From: Candidatus Thorarchaeota archaeon
Lineage (GTDB): Archaea > Asgardarchaeota > Thorarchaeia > Thorarchaeales > Thorarchaeaceae
Length of the DNA stretch: 64,000 nt
Direction: 5' to 3'
Assembly: GCA_020348985.1 (NCBI GenBank)
Contig: CP070761.1
Coordinates: forward strand, 1,567,465 to 1,631,464
A program made the position numbers and the translations under genes. Positions 17,036 to 25,937 of this stretch are shown here, piece by piece. Each line of letters opens with the position of its first letter. The stretch's first letter is position 1. Under the pieces are notes generated by a model, which searched no databases, was not told where the DNA came from, and was given only the letters and a program-made list of their open reading frames with translations.

Positions 17036-17204
17036 AGGACTTCTTGCATATGGGCGGAGCAATGTTTTATCTTATCTGAATCCATTGACACTATGCAGGC
17101 TGTCGGACTGATTAGCAGAGATGCTAACCACTGGGAACAGTCAAATAGTGCCCCCACACATCCCGAATTGACGCACCATATCCAATACGACGACGACGGC
17201 CTAA

Positions 17205-17522
17205 GTGGTGATTAGCACGGTAGAGTATTGTGAGAGCTGTGGCAAGGAAGCAGAACCCCCAGTTCCGGCCAGGAGGCTCGAAGAGAGCTTCGCAAACGAC
17301 GAGAGGAGAAGACTCTGCCTTTGCTTGGATTGTTTCGGAAAGCGCTTCAAGGTTGTCACAAAGAAGAGATCGGGCTATGGTGGCACAATATACGAGTTGG
17401 AGGACAAGCCGAGTCCTCGGTTCGGCATTGGAAGTAAGACATTCTCTTGCTTGAGATGCGAGTGGGTTGCGTGGACAGACGAGGGACTGGCAATTCACAC
17501 ACGAAAGAAACACCAATCTTGA
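17205..17522 (+). CDS. Small zinc-finger protein with C2H2-like finger
   Basis: A 105-residue protein with two metal sites. The first uses C9 and C12 (YCESC) and C38/C40/C43 (CLCLDC). The second is a classical finger: C82-x2-C85-x12-H98-x4-H103 within CLRCEWVAWTDEGLAIHTRK. C2H2 fingers bind DNA, RNA or protein. The start is GTG 17205 (a second GTG is next to it) without a clear ribosome site. A TATA-like TTTTAT at 17064-17069 lies about 140 bases upstream, with a 40-codon leaderless frame between (17093-17215) that overlaps this start. Confidence 0.75.
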   Translation: MVISTVEYCESCGKEAEPPVPARRLEESFANDERRRLCLCLDCFGKRFKVVTKKRSGYGGTIYELEDKPSPRFGIGSKTFSCLRCEWVAWTDEGLAIHTRKKHQS

Positions 17523-17532
17523 GACAATCAAT

Positions 17533-18159
17533 TCATTGATTGATGGCATATCTGTCTGGTTCTTTTACGATTTCATGTCCGTGGACACTGATGCCCTGAA
17601 CCTTTCTAGCTGCATTCTCGAGCATCCCCATCCTGTAGGCCGCCGTCCGAGGACCAAGACCATGAAGCCAGTCAAGACGGGACATGTCTAGTCGGTCATT
17701 CTGAGAGAAGTAGACGCGCAGGTCTGATGCTATCGAGTTTGTCCGATCAAACATTGCAGCCGTAAGTCCGGCGCTAGGTGCGCCGAAAGCAAGAAGTATC
17801 CAGATTGGAATCAGTTGGTCGTTCCCAAAGAAGTCAAAGAATAGCACGAATCCGGAAAGCATCGGCTGAAGTAGAGATAGTAAAACCAGCCCTAGTGCCA
17901 GATGTTGGGATGCATCATCACTACCTAGGCCCGCCACACCAATGATGTCTTGCTCAGGGGGAAACAAGTATATCAAGACCCCGCCTGAGGCGATGCCGAC
18001 CGCAAACGCCGATGACAACAAGTAGAAGGGATAGGCGAACGCATGGTCCATCCAGATCTGTGGGAAGCTTATCAGTGACTGCGCCACAAGAGTGGCGGAT
18101 ATGACGACTGCTCCTACAATGAAACCAGGCCAACTGAAGAATTCATACCTTCTAGTCAT
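17533..18159 (-). CDS. Small polytopic membrane protein, unknown function
   Basis: The 208-residue product has about four membrane spans in residues 10-135 (FIVGAVVISATLVAQSLI, AYPFYLLSSAFAVGIA, LALGLVLLSLLQPMLSGFVL, LIPIWILLAFGAPSAGLTA), then a charged cytoplasmic tail of about 70 residues. The tail contains LDWLHGLGPRTAAYRMGML, which looks like a helix-hairpin-helix or SAM-like fragment. ATG 18159 is preferred because GGAG is 5 bases upstream; an in-frame ATG at 18183 lacks one. It converges on the zinc-finger gene and is divergent from the ABC operon. Confidence 0.65.
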   Translation of the reverse strand: MTRRYEFFSWPGFIVGAVVISATLVAQSLISFPQIWMDHAFAYPFYLLSSAFAVGIASGGVLIYLFPPEQDIIGVAGLGSDDASQHLALGLVLLSLLQPMLSGFVLFFDFFGNDQLIPIWILLAFGAPSAGLTAAMFDRTNSIASDLRVYFSQNDRLDMSRLDWLHGLGPRTAAYRMGMLENAARKVQGISVHGHEIVKEPDRYAINQ

Positions 18160-18303
18160 GATGTCTCCATTCATGTCAGCCATCTATTTCGCGATCCGTC
18201 AGAATATTCTATGCCCAGATAACTCACATTCTGAGATAAAGCTTGTCCCGTCGGACGACCTGTATGAAGCCAGTAGTACAATCTTCGTTTCTTAGAAAGT
18301 GCA

Positions 18304-18311
18304 ATTTATAA
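18304..18311 (+). promoter_or_regulatory. TATA box of the ABC export operon (leaderless)
   Basis: ATTTATAA is centred about 25 bases before GTG 18332, the spacing that puts transcription start on the start codon. No ribosome site is present, in agreement with a leaderless first gene. Confidence 0.6.
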
Positions 18312-18331
18312 CATAATTACAGAAAACTGAC

Positions 18332-19060
18332 GTGCCACAGTACAATGTGGAGAGGGAGTACTTGGACGCAAACACAATCATCGACCTTCAATCTGTTTCT
18401 CGGATTTATGAGATGGGCGAGATCAAAGTTCACGCATTGAGAGGTGTGTCACTTGAGGTCAAGCGCGGTGAGGCCATCGGTATCATGGGACCGAGTGGGT
18501 CAGGCAAGACAACGTTGCTGAACCTCATCGGAGCTCTCGATCGTCCTTCCTCAGGACGAGTCTTCATCGATAACGTTGACATCACCAATATGAACGAACA
18601 AGAGCTAACGGTTGTAAGGAGAGACAAGATCTCGTTTGTGTTCCAGTTCTTCAACTTGCTACCGGTACTGAGCGCGAGAGAGAACGTGGAGCTTCCGCTT
18701 CTGATTGCTGGAGTCGAAGAAGACACCAGAGTGTCGCGTGTGAATCACCTTTTGGAGCTTGTAGGACTCACCGACCGAGCAGACCATCGGCCAGATGAAC
18801 TAAGCGGCGGAGAGCAGCAACGAGTCGCAATCGCACGAGCACTAGCCAAACCACATGGTTCCGCGAGCTCAGTTGTGGTCTTGGCCGACGAGCCAACGGG
18901 AGACCTAGACACGACCACTGGCGAAGAGGTCATGCAAGTACTCATTGATCTTACACGAGGAGAAGGTGGCACTCTGATAGTTGTCACACATGACCCAGAT
19001 GTGGGAGAGAGGATGGACAGAGTCTACACTATGAGAGATGGGCAGATCACGAATTCGTAA
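18332..19060 (+). CDS. ABC transporter ATPase, MacB/LolD type
   Basis: This 242-residue ATPase has the MacB/LolD/FtsE-type layout: Walker A GPSGSGKTT, Q-loop in FVFQFFNLLP, signature LSGGEQQRVAIARAL, Walker B VVVLADEPTGDLD, and the His switch in VVTHD. It would power the FtsX-like permeases encoded immediately downstream (15 and 2,822 bases away). The start is GTG 18332, leaderless, from the TATA box at 18304. The substrate is unknown; relatives export lipoproteins, peptides or drugs by mechanotransmission. Confidence 0.95.
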   Translation: MPQYNVEREYLDANTIIDLQSVSRIYEMGEIKVHALRGVSLEVKRGEAIGIMGPSGSGKTTLLNLIGALDRPSSGRVFIDNVDITNMNEQELTVVRRDKISFVFQFFNLLPVLSARENVELPLLIAGVEEDTRVSRVNHLLELVGLTDRADHRPDELSGGEQQRVAIARALAKPHGSASSVVVLADEPTGDLDTTTGEEVMQVLIDLTRGEGGTLIVVTHDPDVGERMDRVYTMRDGQITNS

Positions 19061-19075
19061 AGAGAGGAAAACACA

Positions 19076-21883
19076 TTGGCAGCAGTACCAGTTGGCTATG
19101 AGGCATTTCACAGCCTCCGCAGAAAAGTTGTGACTCTAGTCTGTTTTCTGTTGGCATCAGGGATGGCAATGGGCATTGCTGTGTATGTTGATTCTACCTC
19201 GGTTCACGAATGGAACCGATTGACTGATATCGGGCCCATAGCCATGACTATTGACGTCGATGGCTATCGCCCGACGGATGTAGCAAGTGTATTGGAAATA
19301 CCATCTGTCGAGAAAGCCGCGACAATCGAAGCACGATGGATTGATCTATACCCGATTGACGCGGTACCTGACGACTACTATTACTACTACTATGGTGGAG
19401 GAAGAGCAGTCGCCTTCGATAGTGAATATCTGGAAGCCTTTCCTTCAGTCTACCAAATTGTTGAGGGGAGATTCCCTGAGAATCATAGTGAGATAGCACT
19501 TGAACTAGAAATTGCTGAGTCGTATGACCACAGTGTTGGGGAATTGCTCAACGTATCGACCATGGCTTACATCGACTACGATTGGCAGCCGTACTATCAG
19601 GTCATGGAGATTGTGGGACTGTTCCGGACGCCAACTTCAGGTCTCATTCAAGACCCCTGGGATTGGTACTACTATTCGGATTTCGGAATAGGAATCTTCT
19701 GGCCTGGTGCATTTCCAGACGACGGAGATGAGCGGACTTCAATCCACGTTGATGTCGACAGATCTGCGATTACTCCGTTCGACGCGAGAGGGTCTCTAAC
19801 ATTCATTCTGAGCATCGAAGAGCTGATTCGAGAACTCGACCCAGGATACTCACCTCAAACACCGTGGTCCAGATTCCAAGTAAATGGTCTGTTGTCCCGA
19901 GGAATTGTCGAATTCACAGAGTGGCAGTCTGCTACACGCTTTGGGCAATTGACGCGGGCAGCAGGTATTATCCTGTTGGCAGGCCTTGTCATGTTCCTCG
20001 CCATAAGGCACAACGTGAATGAAAGACGATATGAAGCAAACATGTTGGTCTCAAGAGGGGCATCCAAGGGTGCAGTCGACGGCATTGTGAATAGAGAGAT
20101 TGGAATTCTATCGTTACCCGGGCTCTTGATAGGTCTGGGTGTGGGCATCTTGTTGAGTAGGATTGCCATTGCGTCGACAGGATTCATGGAGTTCGACATG
20201 GCACGCCTCATTGGGGAACCGTTTCTGATTACTCTTGATTCGCTTGTTCTTGCAATAGTCATTGGTGTAGCAGTTCCGATAGGATCTCTCCTCTCTTATC
20301 GGATTGTATACTCGACAAGGAAACCAGTCGAAGAACAAACCGGCAAATTAGCCAAAATCGCAAAGGGGCTTCATCTGATTCGTTGGGATGTTCTTGTACT
20401 CGTTCTCACGAGTTTTCTTGTGTTCGCGCTCTTCTCTAGTGGTTCTGCAATCCAACTCAATCCATTGCTTTCTCTTCTACTTGACGTTGCACCGCTCGCG
20501 CTTTTTCTTGCGGTCGCGTCTCTCTCAATTAAGGGGCTCAGGCGTGGCGCTGGGCTAATATCAAGGGGTATGAAGAGAGTTGTGGGACATGTACCTTCGA
20601 TTATTGGCATAAGGAGAATTGGAAAAGGTGCATCATCCGCTGGAGCAGTGGCGATTGTGATGGTTCTCGCCATGAGTACAGCCTGGAGTTTCTCCGTACT
20701 GGGATCATCCCTTCCTCCGACGAAGATTAGCCATGCGCGTTTTGCGTTTGGCGGGGATGTTGTGTTTCATCTAGATGACACACAGAACTCCAGCTGGAAT
20801 ACGTTTCTCGATAACGTGACTTCTGATATTGACACCCAGGCTGCAGCATTGGTTTCCGTTTCGCAAATGTACCTTTCCGCTTCAGGAGGAGACAATGTTG
20901 ACGCAGTCGCCATGAATCCTCTTGAGTATAGAAACGTTGGATATGACTATCTTGGGTCAATGCTGAACGATTCAGCCCTAGGCAATAGTCTAGAGGAGCT
21001 CAACTCTAATCCAGAAGGAGCCATAATCACTCAGGACATTGCAGATAGCTATGGACTTGTTGCAGGAGATTCATTCCGAGCTTTCATTGATACAGGCCTT
21101 GAGCAAATTGTCTTTACTTTCACTGTCATTTCAGTGCACGTCGGTCTCTCAAACTGCCTGTTCCTTGAGTCTGGTAACGACGCCCCAACTTGGTGGTGGA
21201 GTTTCGTCCAAGTTGGTGCTCGTGTAATCTGGGTGAACAAGAACTTCCTAAGTGCTCAAATTGATCTCATAGAAGCTGCTGACAGTGTGGTCTGCGTTCG
21301 GACCAGGCACGGAGCAAATGGAACGAACATAGCTATGAGAGTCCTTGATCAGGGGGGGACACAGGTTGTCAGAGTTGAGCAATGGAACACTGTAACAAAA
21401 GAATTGGCAGAATACATGACTATCGCGAGCTACCGCATGGACAGAGCGGTCGACAATATGCTTCTCTTCACAATGGTAGGAGTCGTGTTTGGAGCATTCA
21501 CAGTCTATGCAGCCGAAGGACTCCGTGAGAAACGAAGAGAGATCGCATTGATGCGATCGATGGGGGCAGGTACTCCCTTGGTTGTCAGATCACAGATTGC
21601 AGAGATGCTCGTACTTCTCATCGTCAGTGTGTTGCTCCTATTCGGATATGGACCGCTTTCATTCTCCATTACGCTTCTCACCTATCCCACTTCGTATTAC
21701 TACTACCCGGTATCAGTCTTTCCAGTTATCCCTTGGGTCTCTATGTTTTCGATTCTCTTCCTCTTCATTCTCTCAATCCTGGCATATACGGTAGTTGTTT
21801 CGATCATGGGCTCTAGAGTCATACTTCATGATGCACTCAATGCTGCATGGGCCGAAGCGGGTCCGTATGGAGGTGACCTCTAA
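19076..21883 (+). CDS. FtsX/MacB-type ABC permease
   Basis: The 935-residue permease has an N-terminal span (about 14-33), a large external domain (35-290), a cluster of spans at about 292-480, a second external domain (530-780), and C-terminal FtsX spans (about 785-925). It carries the typical EKRREIALMRSMGAG turn after a span near 800, like MacB proteins. The external domain is unusually Tyr-rich (a run of six Tyr, then WDWYYYSDF; TSYYYYPV near the end). The start is TTG 19076 after AGAGG. The end is 21883, and the next gene starts on the following base after a GGAGGTGA site inside this gene (21869-21876). Confidence 0.9.
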   Translation: MAAVPVGYEAFHSLRRKVVTLVCFLLASGMAMGIAVYVDSTSVHEWNRLTDIGPIAMTIDVDGYRPTDVASVLEIPSVEKAATIEARWIDLYPIDAVPDDYYYYYYGGGRAVAFDSEYLEAFPSVYQIVEGRFPENHSEIALELEIAESYDHSVGELLNVSTMAYIDYDWQPYYQVMEIVGLFRTPTSGLIQDPWDWYYYSDFGIGIFWPGAFPDDGDERTSIHVDVDRSAITPFDARGSLTFILSIEELIRELDPGYSPQTPWSRFQVNGLLSRGIVEFTEWQSATRFGQLTRAAGIILLAGLVMFLAIRHNVNERRYEANMLVSRGASKGAVDGIVNREIGILSLPGLLIGLGVGILLSRIAIASTGFMEFDMARLIGEPFLITLDSLVLAIVIGVAVPIGSLLSYRIVYSTRKPVEEQTGKLAKIAKGLHLIRWDVLVLVLTSFLVFALFSSGSAIQLNPLLSLLLDVAPLALFLAVASLSIKGLRRGAGLISRGMKRVVGHVPSIIGIRRIGKGASSAGAVAIVMVLAMSTAWSFSVLGSSLPPTKISHARFAFGGDVVFHLDDTQNSSWNTFLDNVTSDIDTQAAALVSVSQMYLSASGGDNVDAVAMNPLEYRNVGYDYLGSMLNDSALGNSLEELNSNPEGAIITQDIADSYGLVAGDSFRAFIDTGLEQIVFTFTVISVHVGLSNCLFLESGNDAPTWWWSFVQVGARVIWVNKNFLSAQIDLIEAADSVVCVRTRHGANGTNIAMRVLDQGGTQVVRVEQWNTVTKELAEYMTIASYRMDRAVDNMLLFTMVGVVFGAFTVYAAEGLREKRREIALMRSMGAGTPLVVRSQIAEMLVLLIVSVLLLFGYGPLSFSITLLTYPTSYYYYPVSVFPVIPWVSMFSILFLFILSILAYTVVVSIMGSRVILHDALNAAWAEAGPYGGDL

Positions 21884-24715
21884 ATGTTCCTGCTTTCAAG
21901 ACTTTTGTCAAGGGCACCTCAAGTCATGGCGACATTCTTGATCTTTTCATTGGCTTCAGGCATTCTAGGAGGAATTCTCTTCTACATGGACAGTGTAGGT
22001 CCTGATGTCTTCGCTGATATGACTGAAGACGTACCTGTGGACATGGAGATACATTTCACTTACCAGTTCTATCGCCAGAACGAAACGACCGTCGCGGACG
22101 TCATGGCAGTAGTTCATGAGCAAGACGCCGTGATTGCGGCCGAGAATGTTAAAGTAGTAGAGTACTGGGATTGGTCGGAAGAGGAGTGGTACTATGACTG
22201 GGGATATATCATGGGAATGGACATGGCCGTGTTTGAGACCTTCCCAGACGTCATTCAGGCATCAGAAGATGCGCCTCCGCTGACATCCAGTACATGCTAC
22301 GTGGAAAAGGGGACGCTTGTTCGTAGGGGATTGAGTATTGGTGACAATTTCACTGTGACGGCAGAGTCTTATCTGTACAATGGAACACATGTTGAGGTCA
22401 CCAGGGAGTTTGAGATTACTGGTACATTTGAGACAGAAATGTTCAGGGACTACTATTGGGACATTGGTGACGTCACACTCCTAAGAATGATAACCTCAAC
22501 AGAGGGCATAAATGAGAATTTCGGTGACTTGGGTGGTGGGGAATGGCAGGGGATCTCTGACAGAATATGGGTTGGATTTGATCACGATGCTGTTCTCCAG
22601 GCAGATCCAAGTATTGCCGCCGAGAACCTCGATAATGCTAGAAAACGAATCGAGCAGGCAGTCTTACCGTATGCCGTGGTGGGATGGAGTGGATTTGGAC
22701 TACTAGACTCCGTAATCGAATATCAGTCCTGGTCCATTATGATGAGAGTAATAGCACTCTCGTTTTCTGTGCCTAGCATCGTAATGGGAATCATGCTGAT
22801 TCAGTACAACACAAAGCTGCTTGAGGACGAAAGAAGACGAAATGTTGGAACGATAAAGACACGTGGGTCTTCAGGATGGCAAGCCTTCAGATGGGTACTT
22901 AGCAGTGCTTTACTTGTAGGCGTCCTAGGCAGCACAGGTGCAATTGCAGTGGGTGCCCTCTCAGCGTTGGTCTCGGGCACTGTGAGAACTCTGTTGACTT
23001 TCGATCTTTCAAGGCTCTCAGAATTCTCCCTATTCCTGTCCCCCGAAGCCCTTGCCATTGTATTCTCTTTCTCATTCGTCGTTGGACTGCTTGTTTCGCT
23101 CCCTCCTGCGGTCAAGGCTCTTCTAATGACTCCGACAGAAGCTCACAGTGAGATAGAAAGAGAAGTGCTTCTAGGCAAAGAGAATCTTGGGAATGTCGGC
23201 ATAGACATTGCAGCCACTATTCTCTCAGGATATGCACTGATGCCTATGTTCATGATCCTAAGCTACCCCTACTACTCATTGATATCAGTCGTCTACATGT
23301 TGGCGACCATGTTACCTTTCTTCGTTGTCTTCATGGTGGCCGCAGCTCGGTTGTTGTCTCGACCTATGTCAGCTATCAAGGCAAAGGTCCTTGACAGATT
23401 CAGAAGAATGCCACTTGTCGTTGGCTCAAGACTGATGTCTCGGTCTGTGACTTTGTTCAAGAAGAGTGAAGCAATGGGGGCTATGTTTGTTGCCATGGTC
23501 TTCGCGGCAGGCATGTTCTCCTCCATTTCGGCGACGACAGCCTACACGCATACTGAGGAGTTGTTCTACTTCCAAGTAGGCGGGGACATTTCGGTCAATG
23601 TGAAGTCCGCCGCGACAAACATAACAATTGACCTGCTCTCAAGCGTTACAGAAGTCCCTGGTATTGCGGAAGCTAGCGGAATGTTTGAGATAACAGCATA
23701 CATGGGCTACTATCAAGCCTACTCCTATGGGGCATCGCGCTTGTTCCAAAACGTCTCAGTTACGGTGTTCGGCGTTCAACCAGAACTCTGGATAGACACA
23801 GGATATTGGCTGCCCTACTTCACTTATGAAGACAGCCCTTTGAATTCACTATCTGCCGTTTCGTCAAGCAATGCGACAATCCTCACGGACTTCAAGCCGC
23901 TAGATCACTACGCCATGAACAATCTGGGTCAAATCTACCCAGTCTACTCCAGCTCCGCAACGCTGTATTTTGCTGGTTACAACGGAACATGGGTGAATGA
24001 CGTTACAATACAGGATGTTGTTTCCAGCACACTGGAAGACTATGGAGTCAACTACCTCCCAGGAGAGCTCAATGCACAAAGATTCGTTGTCATGAATTTG
24101 GAATATCTTCACGAGGTCTATAATACGACACGCATAAGCAAGATCAATGTCAAACTGGAAGCCGGAGCAAACTACACCTCAGTCATTCAAGAATTGTGGG
24201 CCCTTTCGCCCTCCAGTTTTTCGTCAATTGAGTGTGCTAGACTGGGAATTGAGGGCTCATTGGACACCAGGGCGAGTCAGACCGTATACGGTGTGTACAC
24301 ACTCAACATGGTTTTCTCGCTGATGTTCCTCACAATGGGAATGACACTTGTTGCGACTATTAGGATTAGAAATCTGAGAAAGCAGCTCTCAGTTCTGAGG
24401 GCTTTGGGCGCTGACCGAAGATCTCTGGTTGTACCTATTCTGATTGATGTGTCAGTTGGCATCATCATTGCGGCGTTGATAGGCACGATAATTGGCGTTC
24501 TCCTAACTGTCTTGATCATCAACATACCATTGGCATTCATTGGTACCTCTACGGCAAGTTTGTGGACCAGGCTGCCGGTATTCATGGTAGTTCCAGGATT
24601 CCTTGTAGTTGGAGTAATTGCAGCCAGTTTTCTCTTCTCGTTAGGATCAACATATGTTGTGACGGCTCGTAATCTAAGGAAAAACATAGCCGAAGAAATA
24701 CAATACTTGGAGTGA
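21884..24715 (+). CDS. Second FtsX/MacB-type ABC permease
   Basis: The 943-residue partner permease starts at ATG 21884, directly after the TAA of the first permease. A perfect GGAGGTGA site lies 8 bases earlier, so translation is coupled. The topology mirrors the first: N-terminal span (10-30), large external domain to about 280, spans to 500, second external domain (550-800), and C-terminal spans. The external parts are again rich in aromatic residues (EEWYYDWGY, MGYYQAYSYGASR) and Asn-x-Ser/Thr sequons. FtsX-type cytoplasmic turns (LRKQLSVLRALGADRRSLV) are seen near residue 830. The two permeases probably form one heterodimer. Confidence 0.9.
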   Translation: MFLLSRLLSRAPQVMATFLIFSLASGILGGILFYMDSVGPDVFADMTEDVPVDMEIHFTYQFYRQNETTVADVMAVVHEQDAVIAAENVKVVEYWDWSEEEWYYDWGYIMGMDMAVFETFPDVIQASEDAPPLTSSTCYVEKGTLVRRGLSIGDNFTVTAESYLYNGTHVEVTREFEITGTFETEMFRDYYWDIGDVTLLRMITSTEGINENFGDLGGGEWQGISDRIWVGFDHDAVLQADPSIAAENLDNARKRIEQAVLPYAVVGWSGFGLLDSVIEYQSWSIMMRVIALSFSVPSIVMGIMLIQYNTKLLEDERRRNVGTIKTRGSSGWQAFRWVLSSALLVGVLGSTGAIAVGALSALVSGTVRTLLTFDLSRLSEFSLFLSPEALAIVFSFSFVVGLLVSLPPAVKALLMTPTEAHSEIEREVLLGKENLGNVGIDIAATILSGYALMPMFMILSYPYYSLISVVYMLATMLPFFVVFMVAAARLLSRPMSAIKAKVLDRFRRMPLVVGSRLMSRSVTLFKKSEAMGAMFVAMVFAAGMFSSISATTAYTHTEELFYFQVGGDISVNVKSAATNITIDLLSSVTEVPGIAEASGMFEITAYMGYYQAYSYGASRLFQNVSVTVFGVQPELWIDTGYWLPYFTYEDSPLNSLSAVSSSNATILTDFKPLDHYAMNNLGQIYPVYSSSATLYFAGYNGTWVNDVTIQDVVSSTLEDYGVNYLPGELNAQRFVVMNLEYLHEVYNTTRISKINVKLEAGANYTSVIQELWALSPSSFSSIECARLGIEGSLDTRASQTVYGVYTLNMVFSLMFLTMGMTLVATIRIRNLRKQLSVLRALGADRRSLVVPILIDVSVGIIIAALIGTIIGVLLTVLIINIPLAFIGTSTASLWTRLPVFMVVPGFLVVGVIAASFLFSLGSTYVVTARNLRKNIAEEIQYLE

Positions 24716-24720
24716 CAGAA

Positions 24721-25602
24721 ATGACAGAGAACCTTGAACAAGTCGCAAAGGAACACAAGCTTGTGATTCGGGACCTGATGAAGGTCTATCGTAGAGGATT
24801 GAAGGAGGTTATTGCCCTCAGGGGTCTTGACTTTGAAGTAAGGCCCAGGGAGTTCCTTTCGATCGTGGGTCCAAGTGGTTCCGGTAAGTCAACACTACTG
24901 AAACTTATCGGTGCTCTTGATAAGCCAACAGCGGGAACGATACTCTACGACGGATTCAGTGTTACGCTGCTGGACGACCGCAGATCCATGATGTATCGTA
25001 GACAGAAGGTCGGCTTTGTATGGCAAACGGGAAACTTGGTGCCGGGGTTGACAGCTTTGAAGAATGTCTTGCTGCCAATGAGACTTGCAGGAGCACCGAA
25101 GAAGGCGGCAGAAAAGAGAGCCCGAATGCTTCTCAGGGTGATGGGTCTTGAGAAGAGGATGACACATCGGCCGCATCAGCTTAGCGGTGGGGAGAACCAG
25201 AGAGTCGCGATCTGTGTAGCTCTTGCGAACAATCCTGAGCTCCTGTTGGCGGATGAGATAACGGGCGAGCTTGACACGGAAACAACCCAAATGGTCATGG
25301 ACACTCTGAAGAAGACTAACGAGGAGTTCGATACAACCATTGTCAATGTAACTCACAACCCGCGGGTTGCAGAGTATGCTGATCGAGTCTTACACATTCG
25401 TGATGGTTTGATTGAGGGACAAAAACACGTTCTCTACGGCGACATTACCGAGATAGATGCGAAGGGCCGGATGGTGATTCCAGAGACTGTAAGACGATTG
25501 GCAGGCATTGGAAAGAGAGTTGTCCTGAAAGTCACTTCGGATGGGATCCTGGTCAGCTCCCTGCGAACCGATGAAGATGAGGTCTCGGCAGGATCCAAGT
25601 AG
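24721..25602 (+). CDS. ABC transporter ATPase with C-terminal AbrB-like domain
   Basis: The 293-residue protein has a complete ATPase core: Walker A GPSGSGKST, LSGGENQRVAI, Walker B LLLADEITGELD and the His switch VTHNP. Residues about 241-282 continue as EIDAKGRMVIPETVRR and GIGKRVVLKVTSDGILVSS, a good match to the SpoVT/AbrB swapped-hairpin domain, usually a DNA-binding antitoxin or regulator fold. I start at ATG 24721 because GGAG is 8 bases upstream. A GTG at 24712 overlaps the permease stop in GTGA and adds three residues. It pairs with the two permeases. The fused domain could dimerise the ATPases or bind DNA; which is not known. Confidence 0.9.
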   Translation: MTENLEQVAKEHKLVIRDLMKVYRRGLKEVIALRGLDFEVRPREFLSIVGPSGSGKSTLLKLIGALDKPTAGTILYDGFSVTLLDDRRSMMYRRQKVGFVWQTGNLVPGLTALKNVLLPMRLAGAPKKAAEKRARMLLRVMGLEKRMTHRPHQLSGGENQRVAICVALANNPELLLADEITGELDTETTQMVMDTLKKTNEEFDTTIVNVTHNPRVAEYADRVLHIRDGLIEGQKHVLYGDITEIDAKGRMVIPETVRRLAGIGKRVVLKVTSDGILVSSLRTDEDEVSAGSK

Positions 25603-25677
25603 CGAAAAAAGGCCCCTTCAGGGCAATTGGGGCAACGTCTATATTACCGCCCAAAGCTTGACTTGTTGGTCAATAAA

Positions 25678-25917
25678 ATGTCAGCAACTTCCATGCCATG
25701 GTCATTCTATGCAATCATAGTGACATTCGCCATTTTCTTCTTCAGTCTTAACGTGTACATCGCAACTGTGCTTCTTGCTCATCCTTGGGCAAGTCCGTAT
25801 TGGCTGATAGGCGTTGTAGGTGGGTTGATTGGACTCATTTTTTCATATCGGATGGTTCGTATTCATCAGAGGGAGCTGATTGATAGAAAGAAGATGCAGG
25901 AAACTGAAACAGCCTGA
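25678..25917 (+). CDS. Small two-TM membrane protein
   Basis: The 79-residue product has two spans (FYAIIVTFAIFFFSLNVYIA and YWLIGVVGGLIGLIFSYRMV) and a charged, helical tail (RIHQRELIDRKKMQETE). I prefer ATG 25678, as CTATATTA about 38 bases upstream could be its TATA box. A TTG at 25627 would add 17 residues of unlikely sequence. It follows the export operon on the same strand, but 75 bases and its own promoter-like element separate them. Confidence 0.6.
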   Translation: MSATSMPWSFYAIIVTFAIFFFSLNVYIATVLLAHPWASPYWLIGVVGGLIGLIFSYRMVRIHQRELIDRKKMQETETA

Positions 25918-25937
25918 TTGACTTGTGAGTTCCTGCC

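Noticed and set aside
25611..25624. Possible hairpin terminator GCCC-loop-GGGC after the second ATPase gene
   Set aside because: The stem is only four base pairs and is not followed by a T-run.
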